Shown here: one piece after another, positions 23,160-34,247 of the stretch
Layout: each line of letters starts with the position of its first letter
Position numbering within the stretch: the first letter of the stretch is position 1
Assembly (NCBI RefSeq): GCF_037975245.1
Contig: NC_092577.1
Location: 7,223,001 to 7,287,000, forward strand
Length of the DNA: 64,000 nt
Origin: Apostichopus japonicus
Lineage: Eukaryota > Echinodermata > Holothuroidea > Aspidochirotida > Stichopodidae
Direction of reading: 5' to 3'
Notes under the pieces: model-generated
Database searches by the model: none
What the model saw: only the letters and a program-made list of their open reading frames with translations
What the model was told of the DNA's origin: nothing
Made by a program: the position numbers and the translations under genes

Positions 23160-23583
23160 TATACACACTGTACATGTATGTACTGGTTAATTAAACAATT
23201 TAAGCATACACTACATTGCAAATATTTAAAAAGACATTGAAATATGCACTATGCAGTGTGCACTATATATGTGTGTACATGTTCAGTACAATGTTATTTT
23301 ACACCAAGCACCATTAAATACACACTGTCCAAAATCATGTACAGTAAACACTGTACATGTATGTACTGGTTAAACAGTCCTTTTAAAATATTGGCAGTCT
23401 TTTAATTTATTGAATTAGCAAAAGCATTCACTACATAGCAAATATTTAAAATGACATTGAAATATGCACAGTATTGAATGGAATGACCAGTACATATACA
23501 TGTACAGTGTGTACTGTACATGATTGTGGACAGTGTATTTATTTAGTGCTTGGTGTAAAATAACACTGTACTGAACATGTACT
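23160..23583. repeat. Inverted and direct repeat complex
   Basis: The left arm GTACATGTTCAGTACAATG (from 23275) continues into TTATTTTACACCAAGCA and is matched in inverse by TGCTTGGTGTAAAATAACAC, which continues to ACATGTAC at 23583. Direct repeats also occur: ACTGTACATGTATGTACTGG near 23167 and 23350, and a 45-bp block containing TTGAAATATGCA near 23202 and 23424. It may be a decayed foldback element. No gene. Confidence 0.7.
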
Positions 23584-23974
23584 TTAGCTCTACAGAAACA
23601 TGCTTGCGAGGGCAAACACTGGTAACATTGTATCTTTATTCAAGGAGGCCATGTTAAACAACATTAGAAACTATTGAAATGTTATTAATTAAAGGTGTTC
23701 TGTCTAAAACTCTGACTCCCTCCAACCCCCCCCAACACCCTCCCCATAGTGCACTATGCAGATTTGTATACAGCATGTGACTTACTTTTACTGCATAGAG
23801 ACTGCATAAACATGCATTCAAGGTATACTTAATTAATTGGTATGGTTATCTTCTGCTTCAAATTGTCTGTATGCATGTAACCCACCCACTTCCACCCACA
23901 TCCTCTACCCAACATATCAGAATAGAAAATGAATGTGAACCAGTACATACAGTGTGCACTATATATGTATATAT

Positions 23975-24215
23975 ATATGCAAATGAGAAAAGCTTCATCC
24001 AATGAAATTGCAGCAGCACTGTGGACTTGGACTGTTGTTATGTATGAATGTGTGTATGGCATGACAACAGTGTTATATGCAAATGAGAAAAGCTTCATCC
24101 AATGAAATTGCAGCAGCACTGTGGACTTGGACTGTTGTTATGTCATGTGTGTATGGCATGACAACAGTGTTATGCAAATGAGGAAAGCTTCATCCAATGA
24201 AATTGCAGCATCCAT
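23975..24215 (+). repeat. Tandem repeat, about 100-bp unit, 2.4 copies
   Basis: Three successive starts of ATGCAAATGAGAAAAGCTTC occur near 23977, 24075 and 24172, each followed by ATCCAATGAAATTGCAGCA. The first two continue into CACTGTGGACTTGGACTG and a GTGTATGGCATGACAACAG tail; the third is cut short and runs into the family 3 sequence. Confidence 0.85.
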
Positions 24216-24225
24216 GAAAATGCAG

Positions 24226-24813
24226 AATGTCACACACGTGACCCAACAATGTCACACACGTGACCAAAAAAATCAAGTCAGTAAAACTGATTTAAAGTAA
24301 TTCCTATGGAATATCAACATCAGTGCTGTTCTGTGGTCATTATTAGAGTCAACATTTGCACTGCAAAATTGCATACTATGGAATGAAAATTCAGAATGTC
24401 ATACACGTGACCCAACAATTTCACATACGTGACCGGATTTTTATTTTAGCTTATGTAGTATTATGCTAATTTTAAGAAGTGAAATATTTAGGTGAAATGT
24501 CTTGTTAGAATGGAAACACATTAAGGTAGTAACATGAGAAATTAGGTTTATCCAGCCCTGTTAGAAACTGAGGAATTTGCCAATGTTTATTTGTCCAAAA
24601 AAGCCAGTTTCATTTCACGTCAAAGACCTTTATATAACCTCTCCCAGCATATGAATGTTCTGATTTTGGCTAAGCTATATGGTTTTGTAAAAGAGTCCCC
24701 ATAGTGCATACTTAAGTACTACAATCAACCCAACTTTCTTTACCTAAAAGTAGTTACTTAGTGGTAAAGTGCAGATCTCCCCATTTTTCGTCACACGTGA
24801 CCGAGAATGGCCC
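24226..24813. mobile_element. DNA transposon fragment, family 3, with GTCACACACGTGAC repeats
   Basis: Five motif copies are visible: TGTCACACACGTGACC twice near 24226-24266, TGTCATACACGTGACC and TTTCACATACGTGACC near 24397-24434, and a shortened CGTCACACGTGACC at 24789, next to a terminal GAGAATGGCCC ending at 24813. That end is a relative of the GGGCCATTC terminal repeat of family 2. No matching left end was found, so the element is truncated or its left end lies in diverged sequence. The second copy of the segmental duplication begins only about 25 bp further on. Confidence 0.6.
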
Positions 24814-24837
24814 TTTTACTAATTTTACTTTGTAATT

Positions 24838-27770
24838 TATTTTGAAACTACATGAGCATACCGTATGTTTATATTAGCTGTGTTATTTCTATGTGTTTGA
24901 CAATGTTACATGACCGAATTCTGCTACTAGCAGACTTGGTTATGACAATTTAAATGAATAGTAACATTATAACTGATGACCAAATACATTTTGTTTTTCT
25001 CATCATCAGGTAAACTTGAATTATTCAGTCCTGAGATCAGCCTTTTCAGATATTTACCAGTTTCATATCCGGAGTACAGCTCTTGGAAGAAATGTGTACA
25101 GTTTACATGAGCTGGGTAATGATTGTATAGTTGACCACCTGATTCTTACCCACACACCCAATCCTCTCCCTCTGCCATGCGAATGCAAGTGTTTAGGTGG
25201 ATAATCTTACTCCATAATGTGTCAGATGATCCCTAAAGGGACATTTCCTCACCAGAAAGTCCTTCATCCAGCACTCCCTACCCCACAAACCAACTTCAAT
25301 TTAAATCACTGCAAAACAAGACATAACATATTAACAATCTAAGTTTAGATACCTCTAAAGGTTGTGTCTTAGACTGACGGATTCTGTGAGACCTCTTTTG
25401 TTCAGTGTTTCTGTAATTGTAGCATCATCTTTACAAATTTTACCATAACTGTACGTTTCAAGAGGAGTAAATTCTGATGTGATTTCTATATTATAGCCAT
25501 GGTCATCTCCAATCTTTATAATCTGACCAATGTTAATGGTCATTAGACATCCATTGTTTCATTATGAAATAGTTCATTCCCATTTCAGCATCTAATGCTA
25601 ATGAAGGCTTTCTGTTGTCACTGTCTCCAGGTTGAGTGGATATTATGTAATTTATGACAAGGTCCACCCATCTCATCATATTAAATAGTTGTCATGGATA
25701 ATTATTAGAGGTATTGATTATTGACAAGCAACAGTTTATGATTCTATCACAGAAGATCATACAACACAATATGACAAGTTTTTTTGTAGGATTCAGCATG
25801 TTATGTCATTTGACATTCTTAATGCATTTTGTATTATTTTAATGTTCTTAAAGCTATTGTGTAGTTCAGTAATTATGTTATAAGTGTGTGTAAGGGAGGG
25901 GTGGGGGGTCAGGTTGCTGTCTATTGACAAAGGTGGAAATGAAGTTACTGGGACGGTTGTGGAAGCAAAGACAAAAACATGTATGTCTTAAAACAGCCTC
26001 AGCTTGACGCTGGTATACTGATTGTTGGACAAAAGCAATCCAGACCAGTAATTAGGCCTAACTTTGCTTGACTTCAAAGTAACAAAATTAGACATTTGGT
26101 GTTAAAACGAAAAAACAATCATGTTAAAAGTACAGTACCAAACTAGAAAGTTTTCTGATCAATTAGCCTAATCCAAAGGATATAAAACATGTTACCAAAT
26201 TTAAACTCTTTTTTTGTTTATGGGTAAATTTTCAAAAACTGTTCAACTTGAAAATACAAAAAAGTGCCTTTCAATGAAATGAAATAAATTTGCAGTCATT
26301 GAGTTGTTTCAGTGACACAATGATATTTTAGCATTAGCTTGTAGATCTGTGAGCAATAGAAAAACTGTAGAGTAAATATTAAAAAGACATACTGTACTCA
26401 ATAACATAGGATTTTATTTATTTACATTAAAACATATCTAGTTCTGATATTCTCAATATAGAATTAGTGACAACTGATTCTTATTTCTTTTGTCCTTTCC
26501 TCCTCATTAGGTAAATGTGGATTAATCAGTCTTGAGATAATCTTTCGGGGTCACATGATGCGGATCTTGCACAGAATGGTTTACAATATGCTGATGGTAA
26601 TGGTAAGTGTATAATTAGAGTATAGAAGAACTGGTAAGCTGGGTTGTAGTTATAATTAGATTAGAGTCTGGGTAGAAAGTGACTTTGTTACTGCCGAATC
26701 CTGGGGGAACAGTAATTGTTTTGAATCTTGCTTGATCAGCAAGAGGGGAAGATAAAGGCCTCAATCTATCATACATACACCATATATTAATCACTGCATA
26801 CAATACATTGTATTGCTTACCAATGTGTAAAAGTGCACAAAGAGGTGTATATGTTAATAGGCGGGGGCCACTTTATAAATAGGCAGCAAAATACACAAAG
26901 AGGTGTATATGTTAATAAGCTGGGTCCACTTTATAAATTGGCAGCAAATAGGCAGTAATATGTATACCAGGCTTTCAAACAATCAATTTAGTTCATAAGT
27001 TCATGTCCCCTTACTATTAAATAGAGTCACTTCAAACAAAACAAGACCCATACCCACACTAAGTTAGAACACTTCTAAACTCTGGTTTGTTTTATAAGGA
27101 GGGCTATCCTTATTGTTAAATCTCAGTTACAAACTAAAAAATGAATTGTCACGAGTAGTTAAACTTGGCAAAAACTATAGTACACAGTACATAGTAAGGC
27201 TTCCATTGGTCCAGTAGTTACGTTAGATATGCTTTCTAACTTGAGTTATCATTAACTTCAATATCCCAAGACTAAAGTATGCTATTTGAATAAGGTTAGT
27301 TTTCTTGAAGGTACAGTAGCCTGTAAGCTCCTCCCAGTAGTAGGAGTACCTACGTGAGATTATTTCCTTTCGATATAAACCCATTTGCAAAGGCTTAGTA
27401 AGTTATAATAAAAACAGTATGTGACATACTTCTCCATCATTCTTTTTTAATGGAGATGTGTATTAAGTGATTTTGTTACTATATAAATGTAAGAGTGAAC
27501 AACACCCTATACAAATGCCGCAGCAAGTGATGTTGTTGCTATGATCACACTGTCTGAAGCCTATGTGTTTCCACTTGCTATATGTCACAATTAAGTCTTG
27601 TTTAATAACATGTAGAGTGAGTAACAGGACTCATTTCTCCTTTTCCACCATCATAACCTTTATTACTCTTCCCATCTCAGTGCTTCCAAAACCCCCAAAA
27701 TTGATGTCAAATTTAAATCTGTAGATAATCTAGTCTTTATGTCCTCTTCACCCCTCCTCATCTGGACAAC
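24838..27770 (+). repeat. Segmental duplication, copy 2 (partner at 17955-20150)
   Basis: Collinear with 17955-20150 but longer, owing to insertions including a near-repeat of AGGTGTATATGTTAATA around 26843 and 26897. Exon-like block one reads KLELFSPEISLF followed by a diverged RYLPVSYPEYSSWKKC. Block two ends with an intact GTAAGT. Both copies keep the tract containing AGGTTGCTGTCTATTG. The minus-strand frames in this stretch are not supported as genes. Confidence 0.75.
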
Positions 27771-28381
27771 ATAACATTTTACCCCCTCCCACTGCAAAAA
27801 GGTGATCAAGCTCCTGGAGTAGAGCCCATTTTGTGACATGATACAATAAGGCATCAATTAGACCTTAAACTAGCCTTTCCTTTCACCCTTCCTCCAAAAT
27901 CCAAATGATAACAAGTGAAAGCACAAACTGTTTTGATATGACTTATTGACATACTAATACCAAAGGAGATGTTATTTATTAGAACCTGAGATGTAGTTGT
28001 TCCTCTTTGGTTAACAAGATATTACAGATACAGGTCACTTTCTTAATTCTCATTTTGTTTGGAATGCACAAAATTTTTTTTTTTCTTCAATTCTTGATAC
28101 ATTGGTATGGTGATGTTCTTGACATGCTGCTGTATTGCTGTGTATAATTTGTGCATTAAATAACCAAAGCCTATTCACCTTCTTAGCCCCAAACACAACA
28201 TTTATTGATCCCATTACGAAATACTCTATTAGTGGAAACAAATAAACCTTGATTGTATCCATTATATTATTCATTGAATAAATATATTACACTAAGCCAT
28301 TCTTTTGTTTTACAATTTGAGAGCCCATATTTACTTAAAACAAATAATTATATTGTTAAGATTGTATAGCACAGTCACATA
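27771..28381. other. Non-coding DNA
   Basis: No gene seen. A poly-T tract lies near 28075-28085. Confidence 0.4.
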
Positions 28382-28985
28382 GTATAGAATCTGCTAGGAA
28401 AGGTTAGATAATAGTCATGACAATAGACTTTCTATCTTTTGTAGAGTTTGTTATGTTTCTTTGTTTATGTTTTTTTATTGTAAATTCAGATGTACAGTAT
28501 GTCTACTCAAGTCTTCAGTCTAGCACTGATGTAATATCTAAAACTGTCATTCCAGTAGAGAGGACTTTTCTTGTTTTTGTGAGATCATGAGATGTGCATT
28601 GTTAGAATCTCATTGATGGGTTTAATAGTCATTGATGGGTTTAAAAGTTAATAGTCATTGATGGGTTTATATCTTTTAGTGGCATTATTTCTGTTACACC
28701 CTTCCCCTTATGCCCATCTTTGGTTCATAATGATTTTTATACATTAATGAATTTTAAATGTAACAATATTCCATATTTCGTTGTCAGAATATGCTATGAT
28801 GGTTCTTTGACTAGTTACTTAAATGTGCTATTTTATTTATTTTAACCATTAAATCCAATAACTAAGTTACTATCTCTTTTTTCTTTGTTAAAAAGGGGGG
28901 GGGGGTGGGGTGAGATGTTGGCAGGATGGCATGACGTGTAAAAAATTGTGCTAATATGTGCATGTGAGTAATGTAGTTATGCTGT

Positions 28986-31301
28986 ATAATGGATGGATAG
29001 GCATACATGGTATGTATAATGGGTTGATTGGCATACATGGTATGTACTGTATAATGGGTTGATTGGCATACATGGTATGTATAATGGGTTGATTGGCATA
29101 CATGGTATGTATAATGGGTTGATTGGCATACATGGTATGTATAATGGGTTGATTGGCATACATGGTATGTATAATGGGTTGATTGGCATACATGGTATGT
29201 ATAATGGGTTGATTGGTATACATGGTATGTATAATGGGTTGATTGGTATACATGGTATGTATAATGGGTTGATTGGCATACGTGGTATGTATAATGGGTT
29301 GATTGGCATACATGGTATGTATAATGGGTTGATTGGGATACGTGGTATGTATAATGGGTTGATTGGCATACATGGTATGTATAATGGGTTGATTGGCATA
29401 CGTGGTATGTATAATGGGTTGATTGGCATACATGGTATGTATAATGGGTTGATTGGGATACGTGGTATGTATAATGGGTTGATTGGCATACATGGTATGT
29501 ATTATGGGTTGATTGGGATACGTGGTATGTATAATGGGTTGATTGGCATACATGGTATGTATTATGGGTTGATTGGCATACCTGGTATTTATAATGGGTT
29601 GATTGGCATACATGGTATGTATTATGGGTTGATTGGCATACATGGTATGTATAATGGGTTGATTGGCATACATGGTATGTATAATGGGTTGATTGGCATA
29701 CATGGTATGTATAATGGGTTGATTGGCATGCATGGTATGTGTAATGGGTTGATTGGCATGCATGGTATGTCTAATGCGTTGATTGGCATGCATGGTATGT
29801 ATAATGGGTGGATTGGCATACATGGTATGTATAATGGGTTGATTGGCATGCATGGTATGTCTAATGCGTTGATTGGCATGCATGGTATGTATAATGGGTC
29901 GATTGGCATGCATGGTATGTATAATGGGTCGATTGGCATACATGCATGGTATGTATAATGGGTCGATTGGCATGCGTGGTATGTATAATGGGTCGATTGG
30001 CATGCGTGGTATGTATAATGGGTTGATTGGCATGCGTGGTATGTATAATGGGTCGATTGGCATGCGTGGTATGTATAATGGGTTGATTGGCATACGTGGT
30101 ATGTATAATGGGTCGATTGGCATGCGTGGTATGTATAATGGGTTGATTGGCATACGTGGTATGTATAATGGGTCGATTGGCATGCGTGGTATGTATAATG
30201 GGTTGATTGGCATACGTGGTATGTATAATGGGTCGATTGGCATGCGTGGTATGTATAATGGGTTGATTGGCATACGTGGTATGTATAATGGGTCGATTGG
30301 CATGCGTGGTATGTATAATGGGTTGATTGGCACACGTGGTATGTATAATGGGTCGATTGGCATGCGTGGTATGTATAATGGGTTGATTGGCACACGTGGT
30401 ATGTATAATGGGTCGATTGGCATGCGTGGTATGTATAATGGGTTGATTGGCACACGTGGTATGTATTATGGGTCGATTGGGATACGTGGTATGTATAATG
30501 GGTTGATTGGCACACGTGGTATGTATATTGGGTCGATTGGGATACATGGTATGTATAATGGGTTGATTGGCACACGTGGTATGTATATTGGGTCGATTGG
30601 GATACATGGTATGTATAATGGGTTGATTGGCACACGTGGTATGTATATTGGGTCGATTGGCATACATGGTATGTATAATGGGTTGATTGGCATACATGGT
30701 ATGTATAATGGGTCGATTGGCATACATGGTATGTATAATGGGTGGATTGGCATACATGGTATGTATAATGGGTGGATTGGCATACGTGGTATGTATAATG
30801 GGTCGATTGGTATGCGTGGTATTTATAATGGGTGGATTGGCATACATGGTATGTATGATGGGTGGATTGGCACACATGGTATGTATAATGGTTTGATTGG
30901 CATACGTGGTATGTATAATGGGTGGATTGGCACACATGGTATGTATAATGGTTTGATTGGCATACGTGGTATGTATGATGGGTGGATTGGCATGCGTGGT
31001 ATTTATAATGGGTTGATTGGCATACATGGTATGTATGATGGGTGGATTGGCACACATGGTATGTATAATGGTTTGATTGGCACACATGGTATGTATGATG
31101 GGTGGATTGGCACACATGGTATGTATAATGGTTTGATTGGCACACATGGTATGTATAATGGGTGGATTGGCATACATGGTATGTATAATGGGTTGATTGG
31201 CATACGTGGTATTTATAATGGGTTGATTGGCACACATGGTATGTATAATGGGTTGATTGGCATACGTGGTATTTATAATGGGTTGATTGGCATACATGGT
31301 A
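28986..31301 (+). repeat. 30-bp minisatellite array, left block
   Basis: About 77 tandem copies of a 30-bp unit with core TATAATGGGTTGATTGG followed by CATACAT or variants. Because 30 is divisible by three, any frame lacking a stop in the unit stays open, which produces frames of up to about 600 codons on both strands (for example, a 10-residue MYNGLIGIHG repeat). They are not genes. From about 29960 to 30540 neighbouring units alternate between TCGATTGGCATGCG and TTGATTGGCATACG or CACACG forms, so that part is a 60-bp higher-order repeat. The array is cut by a transposon at 31302 and resumes at 32255. Confidence 0.97.
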
Positions 31302-32254
31302 CAGGGTTCTGCCCAGGGTGGATTGAGTGCCGGCAGGACTATCTAAGCGGAGCGCCACCATCGGTTGGCGCGGAGCGTACAAGAAGATTTTGGGTTTTGG
31401 AAACCCCCAGATAGCCGGAAACGGCCCTTCCCGAGTATTCTGAGCCACATGTAGACAGCTTTGAAATGAGATCTCGTCTGGAATTTTTCATAATTAATGA
31501 AAAAAGTTAGGACAAATATCTGTAGCACCAGAGTACAGACCAGCCGGTGGTGCCTATTAAATAAATCATTCAGGCTGAGATGATTATTTTAGATGGACAG
31601 TGAGTGAGAGTCCACTCCCAAATAAAGATGAATCATAATTAATTATGTATTCTCTCTCATTTATTCAACATCTGGCCTATGAAATCGGTCCATTGAAAGG
31701 ATATCACATAATTACAGCAGTGACTGCCGACTCTGACCACTCAGCAGACGCAGTGTGTGAGTCTTCGATTCTGTCCATACCATACACGCATAGCACGATA
31801 TCAAGGCCCCTTGCTATGGCCATCTTTATGAAAGTTACCCTTGTAATCACATGTTTTAGGCCACTTGGCATGATTAACTCAATGCTAAATATTGTTTCCA
31901 TGTTCTTATAGAAAACCGCAAAATACAATTAGTTGTGATTTTGTAGATATAAATGAAACTATCAAAAGTACGATCGGGAGTTGGAAACGGAAAACAGTCA
32001 TTGGTCTGGAATGCGGAACACTGGTAATTTTTACTAAGTATGACACTGTGATGTGTTGGATATTTTGAACAGTTATGAACTGGATTCCCCTAGTCTCAAA
32101 CAGACTGTTTCTGTACGTTCGACCCTCCGGCTATGGAGCTGTTTTTTGGAGTTCATATCGAAAATAAGTGCCTGACGGAAAAGTCACTCAGGCAGATTGT
32201 GGCGGTCGGTAATTCAGCGTGCTGGTCGGGCCGACCGGCAGCGGCAGAACCCTG
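31302..32254. mobile_element. DNA transposon with hAT-like ends inserted in the minisatellite
   Basis: It begins CAGGGTTCTGCC and ends GGCAGAACCCTG, a 12-bp perfect terminal inverted repeat. The flanks show an exact 6-bp duplication, ATGGTA (31296-31301 and 32255-32260); removing the element and one ATGGTA restores a normal 30-bp unit. CAGGG ends are hAT-like, but hAT elements usually duplicate 8 bp (some 5-6), so a group with 6-bp duplications is also possible. Length is 953 bp with no transposase. A 100-bp module shared with two other elements lies 35 bp from the left end. Confidence 0.9.
31337..31435 (+). repeat. 100-bp shared subterminal module, copy 1
   Basis: Begins GACTATCTAAGCGGAGCGCC and ends near CGGCCCTTCCCGA. 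It contains an inverted repeat (GCGCCACC, ATC, GGTTGGCGC). It lies 35 bp inside the left end of the element at 31302-32254 and closely matches copies at 41535 and 58701. Confidence 0.9.
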
Positions 32255-32982
32255 ATGGTATGTATAATGGGTTGATTGGCATACGTGGTATGTATAATGG
32301 GTTGATTAGCATACATGGTATGTATAATGGGTTGATTAGCATACATGGTATGTATAATGGGTTGATTGGCATACATGATATGTATAATTGGTTGATTGGC
32401 ATACATGGTATGTATAATGGGTTGATTGGCATACATGGTATGTATAATGGGTTGATTGGCATACATGATATGTATAATTGGTTGATTGGCATACATGGTA
32501 TGTATAATGGGTTGATTGGCATACATGGTATGTATAATGGGTTGATTGGCATACATGGTATGTATGATGGGTTGATTGGCATACATGGTATGTATAATGG
32601 GTTGATTGGCATACATGGTATGTATAATGGGTTGATTAGCATACATGGTATGTATAATGGGTTGATTGGCATACATGATATGTATAATGGGTTGATTGGC
32701 ATACATGGTATGTATGATGGGTTGATTGGCATACATGGTATGTATAATGGGTTGATTGGCATACATGGTATGTATAATGGGTTGATTGGCATACATGATA
32801 TGTATAATTGGTTGATTGGCATGCATGGTATGTATAATGGGTTGATTGGCATACATGATATGTATAATGGGTTGATTGGCATACATGGTATGTATGATGG
32901 GTTGATTGGCATACATGGTATGTATAATGGGTCGATTGGCATACATGGTATGTATAATGGGTTGATTGGCATACATGGTATG
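32255..32982 (+). repeat. 30-bp minisatellite array, right block
   Basis: About 24 further copies of the same 30-bp unit, more homogeneous than the left block, with private variants such as TATAATTGGTTG and CATGATATG. It ends at CATGGTATGCATCTGATGTC. Frames of about 265 codons across it are repeat artefacts. Confidence 0.97.
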
Positions 32983-34247
32983 CATCTGATGTCATCATAT
33001 TAGTTATGTCAACTTGGCTGTTTAAAGTAGGTAGCTGTGGTCAGTCAAAAATGTTGTAATGTTATGTTTTTACTTTCTTATCTCGTTTTCAGTATCGACA
33101 GAGAGAGACAGATAGGTAGCAGAACCTGTCCAGTTGTTGTCCAATCCACAAGATTACTTTTGTGAAACATTTCTTAACATAACTGAAGCTCTCTGATGCT
33201 TGCAATACACCGGACCGGCATCACTTTACACTGAAAACTTAAATTGGTTCACCGACTAACATAACGTTAGTCCATCTGGTGCCTCTCCCGACTAACATAG
33301 CCTTGGTCAGTTGCTATACCGACTAATTTATTCCTTAGTCAGTTGGATTTCTTAGTCGGTCATCTTAGTCCGTCAGCTTAGTCGATCAACAATTTCTTAG
33401 TCGGTAAATGTATATTAGTCAGTTACATTAGTTGGTGACATTAGTCGGTCTTTACCGACTAATTTATATGAGCCACCGACTAGTTTATAGCAGGTTTTAC
33501 ATTAGTCAGGAGGGTGCCTCTCCCGACTAACCTTTCTTAGTCCGTATCGACTAACTAGTTGCACCGACTAGATTCACTGAAAGAATTAAACCCGACTAGT
33601 TTCACTGACTAGCATTACTGAAAGAAAAGAGAGAAGAAGAAACACAAATAATGTGTACGTTGGCAGTATTTATTTCTGATCAAACTTCTGATGTCTACAA
33701 AAGGCTGACTTTCGACAGATAGAGAAGAAATCACTGTAAATAAAATCTGAAAATCTGATTTTTTTTCCAACAAAGTTAAGACAAGTTAATGGATCAAACA
33801 TGAATCGCAAAAGTATAGCACTGCACAATAATGCAAAGTTGAATCTTGGGCAAGGGTTCCTCATGAATTTCCTTTTAAAGTGGTACCCCAAATCGACACC
33901 AGTTAAGTCTTCACGAACAAAGAGTGTTTCTCTTAACTACAAATGGCCTCCCACTTGTCTTCAGGAAGCCAAAATCTGCACCATTATTGACCTGTGAACA
34001 GAAAATATGATATACGTGTAAGCACAGATACAGATATAGCACATGATAACTCACATTATCATAAACATACATTTACATTAAAATTTTATAACATATTGGG
34101 AGGTATACATTTAAATCTAGGTCCCTCAAATTATAAGCCAGGAATAGCAGCTTTACCAAATTATTATTAGCTTTGCACAGCATAACACCAAGTTATTTCT
34201 CAAAGCTTAATAATTATGTTAATAATGATCCCAATAGACCGGGATCC

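Noticed and set aside
28986-31301. CRISPR-like array
   Set aside because: Units are head-to-tail with no unique spacers, and the context is eukaryotic.
28951-33003. Very long reading frames (up to about 600 codons) on both strands
   Set aside because: They are produced by the 30-bp minisatellite, whose length is divisible by three and which lacks stops in several frames. Overlapping antisense frames of equal quality argue against any being a gene.
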